A stretch of 64,000 bases of DNA from Flavipsychrobacter sp. GTDB lineage: Bacteria > Bacteroidota > Bacteroidia > Chitinophagales > Chitinophagaceae. The position numbers were made by a program, and so were the translations under genes. The number at the start of each line of letters is the position of its first letter. The first letter of the stretch is position 1. The DNA is taken from assembly GCA_016787265.1 (NCBI GenBank), contig JAEUVF010000013.1, positions 1-64,000 on the forward strand. Reading direction: 5' to 3'. The notes beneath the pieces are model-generated. The model searched no databases, was not told the origin of the DNA, and saw only the letters and a program-made list of their open reading frames with translations. Shown piece by piece: positions 8,279 through 17,677 of the stretch.

Positions 8279-10297
8279 ATGAAGCAGCTATTATGCTGCG
8301 CATTGTTACTGTCTGGCCTGTCATCCGCAGGTCAGACAGTGCCTGCGCAAAAGGACTCTGTAAAAGTTCAGGAATTAAGCGGGGTGATTGTGATTTCCCG
8401 CCAGGCAAGCCGGAATAAAAACAGCAATCTGTTAAGTACGCTGGATCAATATCTTTCCTCACATGAACAGGTTGATCTGATTAAAAGAGGTGCATATGCC
8501 TGGGAGCTGATGTTAAACGGGTTATCTTCAGAGCGCTCTGTGATCACTATTGATGGCATGCGCATTTACGGTGCCTGTACTGATAAAATGGATCCGGTCA
8601 GTTCCTATGTGGAAACCACCAATCTGTCGAGGGCCGATGTTAAAAATGGCCAGTCGGGAAATGCACATGGTACATCCATTGGAGGAAGCCTGGACCTTGT
8701 ACGTAAAAAATCCGGATTTGGAAACAATCGTTTTTCAACCAATATCTTCAGTGGATTTGAGTCTAATAACCGGCAACGCGTATTGGGCACGGATCTTCAG
8801 TACAGCCGAAGCCGCTGGTATTCTGATCTTGATTTCACCATTCGAAAAGCGGCAAATTATCGCGATGGAAAAAAGCAGGAAATCAGCTACAGCCAGTTTT
8901 CCAAATTCAATTTGTCTGCTGCTGCAGGATACAAAATTGATAACCACTCACAGGTGGAAGCTTCTGTTATTTATGATGACGCACGTGATGTCGGATACCC
9001 TGCACTTCCAATGGATGTTTCGGGCGCAAAGGCTGTCATCGCCTCTCTTGCTTACACAAAGCACCACCTGTCAAACACCTGGCAGGAATGGGAAACGAAA
9101 CTGTATCATAATAAAGTAACACATGTTATGGATGATACAAAACGTCCGGTTGTTCCAATTCGCATGGATATGCCTGGATGGAGTACAACAACGGGAATGT
9201 ATAGCAGAATCGAAGGTGCATTATCCCGTCACCAGTTCAAACTCACTGCCACCGCACATCATAACCGATCACTGGCGGAAATGACCATGTACCCCAATGA
9301 TCCTGCAGAAAAGGACATGTTTATGCTTACATGGCCGGATGTGCATACCTGGTATGCGGGTATTTTTGCGGAGGATAATTTTATGTTTCACCGGAAATGG
9401 ACACTCACTGGTTCAGCAGGTGCCGGTTATCAGCAACATGTTGTAAAAGATGAATCCGGAATAAAAAGTCTGCAAATATTTTATCCGGATATGCCTTCAG
9501 TGAAAAACAGGTTTCTGAAAAATATTGGTTGGAGTGTGCAGTATCAACCCGGCAACTGGCGATTTTCTTTAGGTTCATCTTACAGTGAACGCGCACCTGG
9601 TGTGTCGGAAGGATATGGCTTTTATCTGTTTAACAGTTTTGACCGGTTTGATTATATCGGTAATCCCGGTTTGAAAAATGAGCAATCTTTTTCCCTTAAT
9701 GGAACTGCATCCTATGCGAATGACCGGATTAGTGTGAAGGGGCAGGGGAACTGGTTTCATATCCGTAATTATATTTTAGGAGTACCGGCGCCAGGTTTGA
9801 TACCTATGACAATTGGCGCGGCTGGTATTAAAATTTATGAGCAGGTTCCGTTTGCAACTGTTTACTCTGCAAGTCTGAATGCCAGCTATGCAATAGTTTC
9901 CGGTTTATCCATCAATGGGAAAGCGATTTACCGTCGAGGGTTTACAAATGAACAGCTTGATCTGCCTATGATCCAACCCTTCTCTTATGGAGGCCGTTTA
10001 CAATTTAGCAGGGCGGCTTTTTTTGCGGAGGCCAGCATTGATGGTGCAGTAAAACAAGCGAAGTACAGTCAGCTATTTGGAGAAACTGCTGCACCTGCAT
10101 ATACCATCGCAAGTCTGGGAGGGGGATACCAGTTTAAATGGAAGGAAAATTCCATACAGGTAAGAGTAGGGGTAGACAATCTGTTCAATCACTATTATAC
10201 CACGTTTGCAGATTGGAACAGAGTACCTCGAATGGGAAGAAACTTCTTTCTAAATCTGATCATTGGATTGACCGAACCGCTTCATACTGTACAATAA
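8279..10297 (+). CDS. TonB-dependent receptor, OprC/NosA-like (copper)
   Basis: 672 residues with signal peptide, plug domain (about 45-150, ending SIGGSLDLVRKKSG) and a 22-strand-type barrel ending in FFLNLIIGL. OprC binds copper through a CxxxM-HxM site. Here the plug has Cys100-T-D-K-Met104 (in YGACTDKMDP) and the barrel has His282-V-Met284 (in VTHVMDDTKRP), so both halves of the signature are present. Substrate assignment to copper is therefore strong for a TonB receptor, and is supported by the Met-rich lipoprotein upstream. No CarboxypepD-type N-terminal domain is present, unlike the SusC protein further on. Confidence 0.85.
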   Translation: MKQLLCCALLLSGLSSAGQTVPAQKDSVKVQELSGVIVISRQASRNKNSNLLSTLDQYLSSHEQVDLIKRGAYAWELMLNGLSSERSVITIDGMRIYGACTDKMDPVSSYVETTNLSRADVKNGQSGNAHGTSIGGSLDLVRKKSGFGNNRFSTNIFSGFESNNRQRVLGTDLQYSRSRWYSDLDFTIRKAANYRDGKKQEISYSQFSKFNLSAAAGYKIDNHSQVEASVIYDDARDVGYPALPMDVSGAKAVIASLAYTKHHLSNTWQEWETKLYHNKVTHVMDDTKRPVVPIRMDMPGWSTTTGMYSRIEGALSRHQFKLTATAHHNRSLAEMTMYPNDPAEKDMFMLTWPDVHTWYAGIFAEDNFMFHRKWTLTGSAGAGYQQHVVKDESGIKSLQIFYPDMPSVKNRFLKNIGWSVQYQPGNWRFSLGSSYSERAPGVSEGYGFYLFNSFDRFDYIGNPGLKNEQSFSLNGTASYANDRISVKGQGNWFHIRNYILGVPAPGLIPMTIGAAGIKIYEQVPFATVYSASLNASYAIVSGLSINGKAIYRRGFTNEQLDLPMIQPFSYGGRLQFSRAAFFAEASIDGAVKQAKYSQLFGETAAPAYTIASLGGGYQFKWKENSIQVRVGVDNLFNHYYTTFADWNRVPRMGRNFFLNLIIGLTEPLHTVQ

Positions 10298-10737
10298 AGT
10301 TTTAATATATAACGGATAAGAATAACCGAATTATTAGGTATTGATTATGTTTTTTTAACATACTATAGTTGTTCCATTGATAGTAAAATAGTGTTGAAAT
10401 TGAATTTATTTATCTATGAAACCTAATTATATCCTGTTTTTTGTGATATGCGCTTATTTTTTCCAAATGTTAAAAAAGTATACAACTTTATCTGATTATT
10501 GAATCTTTTAGAAGATTGGTGGTAATAAATTTGGATTGGCAGTGATGCCTGAATACTGTCTTAATTCAAAAAAACGAACGAATGCTTTGCGACAACGAAT
10601 GTCTTTTTGCCGCATGTGAATTGCTTGTCAAAATTTAAACCCACCAAAACTTCTAGCTTATGGATTTTAAAGAAATCGTAAGTTTCCCTGATGCCAATTT
10701 TCAGGAAACTTGCAACAGACATTGTAGTTGGGATTCA
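10298..10737 (+). promoter_or_regulatory. susC promoter region with shared 15-bp motif
   Basis: A 440-nt stretch without a convincing gene. The 15-mer TGTTAAAAAAGTATA lies at 10468-10482. Exactly 43 nt further on is TAAATTTG (10526-10533), a full match to the Bacteroidota -7 box TAnnTTTG. No TTTG is present 19-21 nt before the -7 box, which suggests activator dependence. The same motif at the same distance occurs at both promoters between 26465 and 26779. Transcription starting near 10540 would leave a leader of about 200 nt with no recognised riboswitch. Confidence 0.7.
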
Positions 10738-13700
10738 ATGAAAACAACTTTAAAGAAGTTGTCTTTAGTGCTAATTGGGCTGATCTGCCTGCTGAATTCC
10801 AGTACCCTGCAGGCTCAGGTTTCTGGAGCCGGTAGTTTTTCTGTAAAAGGAAAGATTGTAGATAAAAACTCGGGATCACCTATTTCCGGAGTTTCTGTAC
10901 TTGTTAAAGGGGCTTCTGCTGGTATTTCGTCTGGCGAGGATGGCGGTTTTGTTATCAATGTTCCTTCTGAAAAAAGTATACTGGTAATTTCTTCAGTTGG
11001 TTATGGAACTATTGAATGGCGTGCACGGCGTTCAGAGGAAGTTGCTATAATTACACTGGAGCCTCAAAACAAGGAACTGAATGAGGTGGTTGTTACAGCA
11101 TTGGGTATCCAGCGTACGGCAAAATCGCTTACTTATGCTACACAAAGACTGAGTGGCGAAGAGTTAAATGAGGTTCGGGATGCCAATATAGCCAACACGC
11201 TCAGTGGTAAAGTGGCTGGTTTAACCATAACCAGCTCTGCAAATGGTCCTGGTGGAGCTGCCAGGGTGGTTTTAAGAGGAAACCGCTCCATCCAGGGATC
11301 CAACAATGCATTGATTGTGGTGGATGGGGTTGCGATCGACAACTCAACGCCATCCGGACAGGTAAGGGATGATGCTGGTAGTAATAATCGTGGTCACAGT
11401 GGCAGCGATGGTTTATCCAGTGTGAATCCGGACGACATAGAGTCTTTAAGTGTACTGAAAGGGGCCGCTGGTGCTGCACTTTATGGCAGCAGGGCTAGTA
11501 ACGGTGTTATACTGATTACCACTAAAAAAGGGAAATCCGGACGTATGTCGGTTAATGTAAACTCTGGTGTTTCAACAGAATCTCCAATGATTTTGCAGGA
11601 GATGCAAAATGTTTACAGCCAGGGTTCCGGAGGTAATTACTCTGCTTTGACACCAATCAGTTATGGCACAAAGATGGAGGGACAAACTGTTCAGGATTTC
11701 AATGGTAACAATATTAAACTTCAGGCTAATAAGAATAATATCAAAGATTTTTTCAGGTCTGGATTATCTACCAATTTTTCAGTAGGTGTAAATGCGGGAA
11801 ATGAAAAAGTTCAGTCCTACCTGTCTTATGCCAATAATTTTGTAAATGGTATTGTACCCGGCAACTACCTGCGCAGACATACCTTTAATGCACGTCTTGG
11901 TGTTAACATTACGGATCGTCTGTCTGCTGATGGCCGGATTACATATATTCTGCAGGATATATATAACAAACCCGGAACCGGTGGTGATGGTATGGTTGCA
12001 GCCAATTTGTATCGCATACCACGAAGTGCTGATCTGAATCAGTATAAGAACTATAAAAGAGTAGCTAGCTCAGTGGAAAGTCCGTTATACTGGACTACAT
12101 CAGATCCAGTATACACTAACCCCTACTGGACGGTATATAATACCAGCCGAAATGAAGCCCGTAGTCGTGTAATGGGACTCACCTCTCTGAAATACAAACT
12201 CACAGACTGGTTAAATATTCAGGCAAGAGTAAGCAGCGACAATTACACTGATTTTATTACGCAGGCATATGCTAATAACACCCCGAATTATGCGCGTAAA
12301 GCAGGTGGGTATTTCTCTGAAGAGTATGATTTTGTAAGTGAGATGAACATGGACCTCTTATTAAGCGGCACCAATTCCATTACAAAAGATCTGAAGATTA
12401 CGTATAACCTTGGAGCTTCTGATCTGACGCGTAAACTAAGGGTACGATCAACTATTGCTGATGGATTGAATATCAATAATAAATACGATCTGCGCTTTGG
12501 ATCGGCGCTGTTAGCCAACACTTCCAATGCCAATCGTAAATTGCAATCTGTTTATGGAACTGCTCAGTTCAATTTCAGGGATATGTTATACCTGGATCTG
12601 ACTGCCAGAAACGACTGGTCCAGTACACTGCCTTCGCCTTATTCCTATTTTTATCCATCTGTGGGTCTGACGGCCTTGTTGTCTGAAATGGTTGAACTGC
12701 CTGATTGGGTTGATCTTGCCAAAGTAAGAGCTTCTTATGCACAGGTGGGTAATGATGCTGATCCTTACCTGATCAATCAGACCTACGCCTATCGCACGGG
12801 TGCTTATGGAGGATATATTTCAAGCAGCACTGTAAAAGCACTCCAAAACCTGAAGCCTGAACTCACTTCTTCTATTGAAGTTGGTACAGAATGGCGCTTC
12901 TTCAACAATCGTTTGGGATTTGATCTGACCTATTATAAATCAAATTCAAAGAATCAGTTACTCCTGGTAAGCACACCTGCTTCCTCAGGTTATGTGAGTT
13001 CTTATATCAATGCAGGAAATATTCAGAACAATGGGGTAGAGCTTATGATGAATATCCAGCCTGTTCGGAATGGAAACTTTACCTGGGATATTGGTCTGAA
13101 TTATGCTTACAATAAGAGTAAGGTAGTTGAACTGGATCCATCCATTAAATATATTTACCTCGGATCTTCACAAAACGTCCGGACTTCCACTCCTGTGGTT
13201 AGAAAGGGTGGGGAATTTGGTGATTTGTATGGCTATACCTGGAAAAGAAAAGACGGACAACTCTTGGTAAACGATAATGGTTTGCCTGTTCGGGAAGACA
13301 CGATTTCCAATTTAGGGAACTATAATCCTAAGCACACACTTGGTCTTAACAATACCTTCCGTTATAAGAACTGGAGTTTTGGAGTACTGGTTGACGGAAA
13401 ACTGGGAGGAGTGATTACTTCAGGTTCTGCAGCGCAGTTTGCATATGCCGGAACTTCTGAGGTGACATTAGCGAATCGCGAGGCTGATTCATGGGTAATA
13501 CCAGGTGTAAAGGCCGATGGTTCCAAAAATACCGTAGCTGTAAATGCTGAAAAATTCTGGCAAACTGTATCACAGGGTAGTTATAGCTGGGGTGAATTCT
13601 TCACCTATGATGCTTCCAATGTGAGATTACGTGAACTGTCTCTGGGATATGAATTCAGAAACCTGCCGGGCTTCCTGAAATCTGCCCGGGTATCATTATA

Positions 13701-13881
13701 TGGCCGCAATCTTTTCTTCCTGTATCGTGGAGATGCCATCCTGGATATACCTGGTATAGGTAAGCGCAAGATGGATTTTGACCCTGAAATCAGTTTTGGT
13801 AACAGCAACTATCAGGGTATTGAGTACTATAATCTTCCTTCTACAAGAAGTCTTGGTATTAACTGTAAGCTTACATTTTAA
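10738..13881 (+). CDS. SusC/RagA family TonB-linked outer membrane protein
   Basis: 1047 residues from ATG 10738, where a proper signal peptide (MKTTLKKLSLVLIGL...LQAQ) begins. The frame is open from 10660 but the extra 26 residues would bury the signal. Domains: CarboxypepD_reg-like (about 28-110, with GKIVDKNSGSPISGVSV), plug (about 115-240, with VVVTALGIQR and YGSRASNGVILITTKKG), then the barrel ending at LGINCKLTF. It imports oligosaccharides or similar ligands together with the SusD partner 12 nt downstream. It is probably under the shared promoter motif at 10468. Confidence 0.95.
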   Translation: MKTTLKKLSLVLIGLICLLNSSTLQAQVSGAGSFSVKGKIVDKNSGSPISGVSVLVKGASAGISSGEDGGFVINVPSEKSILVISSVGYGTIEWRARRSEEVAIITLEPQNKELNEVVVTALGIQRTAKSLTYATQRLSGEELNEVRDANIANTLSGKVAGLTITSSANGPGGAARVVLRGNRSIQGSNNALIVVDGVAIDNSTPSGQVRDDAGSNNRGHSGSDGLSSVNPDDIESLSVLKGAAGAALYGSRASNGVILITTKKGKSGRMSVNVNSGVSTESPMILQEMQNVYSQGSGGNYSALTPISYGTKMEGQTVQDFNGNNIKLQANKNNIKDFFRSGLSTNFSVGVNAGNEKVQSYLSYANNFVNGIVPGNYLRRHTFNARLGVNITDRLSADGRITYILQDIYNKPGTGGDGMVAANLYRIPRSADLNQYKNYKRVASSVESPLYWTTSDPVYTNPYWTVYNTSRNEARSRVMGLTSLKYKLTDWLNIQARVSSDNYTDFITQAYANNTPNYARKAGGYFSEEYDFVSEMNMDLLLSGTNSITKDLKITYNLGASDLTRKLRVRSTIADGLNINNKYDLRFGSALLANTSNANRKLQSVYGTAQFNFRDMLYLDLTARNDWSSTLPSPYSYFYPSVGLTALLSEMVELPDWVDLAKVRASYAQVGNDADPYLINQTYAYRTGAYGGYISSSTVKALQNLKPELTSSIEVGTEWRFFNNRLGFDLTYYKSNSKNQLLLVSTPASSGYVSSYINAGNIQNNGVELMMNIQPVRNGNFTWDIGLNYAYNKSKVVELDPSIKYIYLGSSQNVRTSTPVVRKGGEFGDLYGYTWKRKDGQLLVNDNGLPVREDTISNLGNYNPKHTLGLNNTFRYKNWSFGVLVDGKLGGVITSGSAAQFAYAGTSEVTLANREADSWVIPGVKADGSKNTVAVNAEKFWQTVSQGSYSWGEFFTYDASNVRLRELSLGYEFRNLPGFLKSARVSLYGRNLFFLYRGDAILDIPGIGKRKMDFDPEISFGNSNYQGIEYYNLPSTRSLGINCKLTF

Positions 13882-13893
13882 AATATTCAAATT

Positions 13894-15492
13894 ATGCGTC
13901 GAGTAACAATAAAATTTAAACTACTTCATCTTTCATTCTGGCTTTTTTGCCTTGGTGTAGTAGCTCTTGGTTTGTCAGGATGTACAAAGAATTTTGAAAA
14001 AATAAATACGGATGCCAATTCATTGAGTACTGTTGGTCCCAATGAATATCCTTATATGTTTGCCAATGCCCTGATGTCACCCACTCTTAGTCCTGATAAC
14101 TTTGAAGTTGGAGAGGGAACCGTTGGTTCTATCTATTCGCAATTCTTTTCCCAGGCGGCTCAATCTTTCCCGACAGATCGTTATGTAGTGGTACAAAACT
14201 GGATGCCTTCCGTGTGGAACCCTGTTTATATCAGTTCAGCGCCCCAGTTAAAAACCATCATGGAGAATACCGATCCACAATCTGCTGAAAATGCGTTGGC
14301 GAATATCTGGTGGGTTTGGATGTTTCACCGCGTAACCGATTATTTCGGGCCAGTTCCTTATTTTGATGCAGCATCCGGTAAAACCTCCGTTGCATATACA
14401 CCACAGGATTCCATTTACTTTGATTTTTTCACCCGTTTGACAAGTGCAGTGAACGTATTGAAAACGCATACCGGTAAAAAACCATTTGGCAATTTTGATT
14501 TGTTGTATAGCAAAAAGGCAGATCCGGTATCAGCCTGGATTAAGTTTGCCAATACATTAAGACTAAGGCTTGCTTTGCGTGTATCCAAAGCTGCGCCTGA
14601 TCTGGCAAAAAGAGAAGCAGAAGCGGCTGTTACGGCTGGTGTCATGACTACCATTGATGATGATGCCTACATGCCCAAGAACAAGATCAATTACAGTGAA
14701 TACAATGGACTGGCGGTTACTGCGGGTTGGGATGATCTGCGGATGAGTGCTGCTATGGCATCAATTCTGAAGGGATATAATGACCCAAGGCTTCCTGTTT
14801 ATTTCCAGCCAGCTGTAGCAACCGGAGAATATGCAGGAGTTCGGAACGGATTGTATACTTCAGAGAAAATTCTTGCTATCAATTCACGGTTATACAATTC
14901 CAATCTGGGAACAAAATGGATAACATGGAATCCTGCAACCAACAGGTGGGTAACCAATTATGATGTTCCTCAGAATATCATGCATGCTGCAGAAGCGTAT
15001 TTTCTGAAGGCTGAAGGTGCGCTGAATGGTTGGAATATGGGTGGTTCTGCGCAGGATTTATATACGGCAGGAATTACCACTTCTATGCAACAATGGGGTA
15101 TAACAAATTCAACTGTGGTTTCAAATTATATTGAAAGTGAAGCTACCCCTACTGCTTTGAATGATTATTTTAATTCACCTGCAGTTAATGACTATCCAAT
15201 CAAGTTCAGTGGAAGTGCAGACATGCAGAGAAAGCAGATTGCGCAGCAGAAATGGCTGGCACTGTTTCCAGATGGTATGGAAGGATGGGCAGAAGTTAGA
15301 CGTTCGGGGTATCCTAAACTGTATAATATTATTCATAGCGAAAACCCGGATATTACCGAGAATCAGTTTATCCGCAGAATGCCTTTCCTGACTACGGAAT
15401 CCCAAACCAATAGTGCTGCTGTTACAAATGCGGTTCAAATGCTGGGAGGTGCAGATAAGGTTACTACTCCTTTATGGTGGGATAAGAATTAA
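13894..15492 (+). CDS. SusD/RagB family substrate-binding lipoprotein
   Basis: 532 residues with lipoprotein signal (LGLSGC) and the SusD-like_2 opening FEKINTDANSLSTVGPNEYP. Alpha-helical TPR-like segments are typical of the family, and the C terminus VTTPLWWDKN is the usual WWD-type end. It sits on the cell surface as the lid of the SusC channel and binds the glycan. It follows susC by 12 nt and is closed by a strong terminator 16 nt after its stop. Confidence 0.93.
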   Translation: MRRVTIKFKLLHLSFWLFCLGVVALGLSGCTKNFEKINTDANSLSTVGPNEYPYMFANALMSPTLSPDNFEVGEGTVGSIYSQFFSQAAQSFPTDRYVVVQNWMPSVWNPVYISSAPQLKTIMENTDPQSAENALANIWWVWMFHRVTDYFGPVPYFDAASGKTSVAYTPQDSIYFDFFTRLTSAVNVLKTHTGKKPFGNFDLLYSKKADPVSAWIKFANTLRLRLALRVSKAAPDLAKREAEAAVTAGVMTTIDDDAYMPKNKINYSEYNGLAVTAGWDDLRMSAAMASILKGYNDPRLPVYFQPAVATGEYAGVRNGLYTSEKILAINSRLYNSNLGTKWITWNPATNRWVTNYDVPQNIMHAAEAYFLKAEGALNGWNMGGSAQDLYTAGITTSMQQWGITNSTVVSNYIESEATPTALNDYFNSPAVNDYPIKFSGSADMQRKQIAQQKWLALFPDGMEGWAEVRRSGYPKLYNIIHSENPDITENQFIRRMPFLTTESQTNSAAVTNAVQMLGGADKVTTPLWWDKN

Positions 15493-15508
15493 TCTTTCTT
15501 AATTTTAT

Positions 15509-15547
15509 GTGCTGCCCGTAGTTACTCTACAGGCAGCACTTTTTTTT
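15509..15547 (+). terminator. Rho-independent terminator between susD and the GH20 gene
   Basis: GTGCTGCC (15509-15516) pairs with GGCAGCAC (15532-15539), and the inner GTAG (15518-15521) pairs with CTAC (15527-15530). The stem is followed by eight T (15540-15547). The GH20 ATG is at 15551, only 3 nt after the T-run. Transcription from susCD should largely stop here, so GH20 is read through at a lower level or has its own promoter. Confidence 0.85.
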
Positions 15548-15550
15548 CTT

Positions 15551-17620
15551 ATGAAACAATTCCTTGCTTTTATTTCTGTTCTGCTGCTGACTTTGACATC
15601 ACAGAGTCAGTCCAATCCAGTTGTTTTTCCGCAACCAGCCAGGCTGGTCTATGGAAACGGACAATGGCCGCTGCAAAAACTTTTGGTATTTCAATCCTCC
15701 GCGCTTAAAAAAGATATTTCTTTTGCATTGCAGGAATGGACAAAGCATGTCAGCGTCACCACTGGTAAACCGGTTAAAAGAACAACAAGCCCAACCGCTG
15801 CAACCTTTCAGTACAAGATTTTGGAAGAAGGGAGACAAATACCCGATACTGCGGAAATTATATCTGATAGTAACAGGGAGCAGTATGCGATTAATATAAA
15901 TGAGCGGGGGATACGGATAACAGCAACTACCAGTACCGGATTATTTTATGCCATTCAAACACTCAGGCAACTGATAGTGAAAAAAGCGGATGGTTATTAC
16001 CTTCCCTATGTGGCTATTGAAGATAGACCAAAGCTTCCGTTTCGGGGGGTGATGATGGATTTCGCACATGGCGGTTTGCTTACTGTGGATGAAATTAAAA
16101 GACAGATCGACTTTCTGTCCAGATGGAAAATGAACCAATACTATTTTTATAATGAAGTAAGTATTGCACTCGAAGGATTTGAGGAAATTAATTTCAAGCA
16201 AAGTTATTCGAAAGATCAGATCCGTGATATTATCCGGTATGGCATGGAAAGACATATTGATGTGATTCCTTTTATGGCCTTCTATGGTCATCAACATGAT
16301 CTTGTTAAACTGGAGCGCTTTGCGGATCTTGGAATAGGAGATTATGGTCATGAGTTTGATCCCAGAAAACCTGCTGTAACAGATCTGTTAAAAAACTGGA
16401 TAAAACAGTATGCTGAATTATTTCCAAGTTCTTTTATTCATGTAGGTTTTGATGAAACATGGGAAACACATCGTATTGCCAAAGAGTATGATAGTACATT
16501 ACAGGCTGAGTCTCTGTGGCTGAAGCATCTTGTGGCAGTTCAGGATGAGTTGAAAAAGTATAATAAAAAGGTGATGGCCTGGACAGATATGAGTAATTAT
16601 TATCCGGATATCCTTTCCCGTTTTCCGAATGATGTTATTCCGGTTATATGGGAATATTCACCAGACAGTACAGCCTTATATCATTACCTTGATCCGGTTC
16701 TGAAAGCCGGGAAAAAATTTTTTACCCAGCCCGCAGTTTCCGGTTGGGGCCATATCTATCCAGCTGCTTCATATACCTATGATAACATTGATCTTTGCCT
16801 TCGGGTCGGATTGAAAGAGGGGACAAGGGGCTTTATTACATCGGTATGGACGGATGCTGTTGAACCATTGGTCAGACCCTCCTGGCTTTTTATGGGATAT
16901 GGCTGTGTAGCTGCATGGCAGGGGACAGCTCCGGATCGAAAAAAATTTGAGGAAGCTTTTTCCATGTCGGAATTTCCGGCCGCCCACCAACAGGTGCAGG
17001 AGGTATTAAGCAGGCTGGCCGATGCTACTCAGTTACTTCGTACTTGTTTTGGTGCCAATACCAGTAATATGCCTGGAGGTACCATCATTGAAAGTTGGTC
17101 GAATCCTTTTAGTAATTATTTTCTTAATATTTCCGGAGCGCATAAAAAGGAACTGAAAAGTGTCCGGGTACTGACAGAAGAGGCAGAATCATTGTTGATT
17201 GAAGCATTTAAATTGTCGGGTCCTGCAGAACGGGAATTTTTGGAATCACTGCGTGTAACAGCAAGGCTGATTCACTACCAGGCTACACGGTTTCTGTTTG
17301 CCCGGGTTATCTGTGAACGATGGGATAATGCCATGCTTTTACATAAACAGAATAATTTTGTGTTTTACGATTTATCCTATCTCTGTCATGGCTTGATTCA
17401 GGATGTCATGGATGAACTGGGTACACTAAAATCAGATTACAGCGCTGCCTGGTTAATGGAAAGTTTGCCCTACCGGCTGCAGACCATGCTGGGCCGCTTT
17501 GATGTTGAATATGGGCTTTGGCAAAAGTTGTTGCTTAAAGTGATAGATTATCGTGTCAGGACCGGTCCCAATCATGTTGCTCCAGCTTCTTTTGTTGAGA
17601 TTTTTCATCCGGAATTTTGA
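15551..17620 (+). CDS. Glycoside hydrolase family 20-like protein, exported
   Basis: 689 residues from ATG 15551 with signal peptide (MKQFLAFISVLLLTLTSQSQ). The frame is open upstream to 15509, but that part is the terminator. An N-terminal GH20b zincin-like domain (about 25-160) precedes the TIM barrel that begins at RGVMMDFAHGG. The catalytic Asp-Glu pair is Asp301-Glu302 in FIHVGFDETW. GH20 enzymes remove N-acetylhexosamine residues with help of the substrate acetamido group. The context varies from classical HIGGDE, so the exact substrate is open. Position beside SusCD and an AraC regulator suggests it prepares the imported ligand. Confidence 0.8.
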   Translation: MKQFLAFISVLLLTLTSQSQSNPVVFPQPARLVYGNGQWPLQKLLVFQSSALKKDISFALQEWTKHVSVTTGKPVKRTTSPTAATFQYKILEEGRQIPDTAEIISDSNREQYAININERGIRITATTSTGLFYAIQTLRQLIVKKADGYYLPYVAIEDRPKLPFRGVMMDFAHGGLLTVDEIKRQIDFLSRWKMNQYYFYNEVSIALEGFEEINFKQSYSKDQIRDIIRYGMERHIDVIPFMAFYGHQHDLVKLERFADLGIGDYGHEFDPRKPAVTDLLKNWIKQYAELFPSSFIHVGFDETWETHRIAKEYDSTLQAESLWLKHLVAVQDELKKYNKKVMAWTDMSNYYPDILSRFPNDVIPVIWEYSPDSTALYHYLDPVLKAGKKFFTQPAVSGWGHIYPAASYTYDNIDLCLRVGLKEGTRGFITSVWTDAVEPLVRPSWLFMGYGCVAAWQGTAPDRKKFEEAFSMSEFPAAHQQVQEVLSRLADATQLLRTCFGANTSNMPGGTIIESWSNPFSNYFLNISGAHKKELKSVRVLTEEAESLLIEAFKLSGPAEREFLESLRVTARLIHYQATRFLFARVICERWDNAMLLHKQNNFVFYDLSYLCHGLIQDVMDELGTLKSDYSAAWLMESLPYRLQTMLGRFDVEYGLWQKLLLKVIDYRVRTGPNHVAPASFVEIFHPEF

Positions 17621-17677
17621 TGAAATTGTATATTACAACAGTTTGTTTAGATATAAATTATTGTAAATATCAGGTTA

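Noticed and set aside
10346..10362. Palindrome TATGTTTTTTTAACATA upstream of susC, similar to an inverted copy of the regulatory motif
   Set aside because: It has two mismatches to the 15-mer, no -7 box at the 43-nt distance and no gene on that side. It may be a weak operator or a terminator after the TonB receptor, but the evidence is thin.
10416..10502. Possible 28-residue peptide in the susC promoter region
   Set aside because: It runs through the regulatory motif, has no ribosome-binding or conservation evidence, and ends before the -7 box.
10660..10737. Earlier start for the SusC protein
   Set aside because: The added 26 residues are polar and would hide the signal peptide that begins at ATG 10738.
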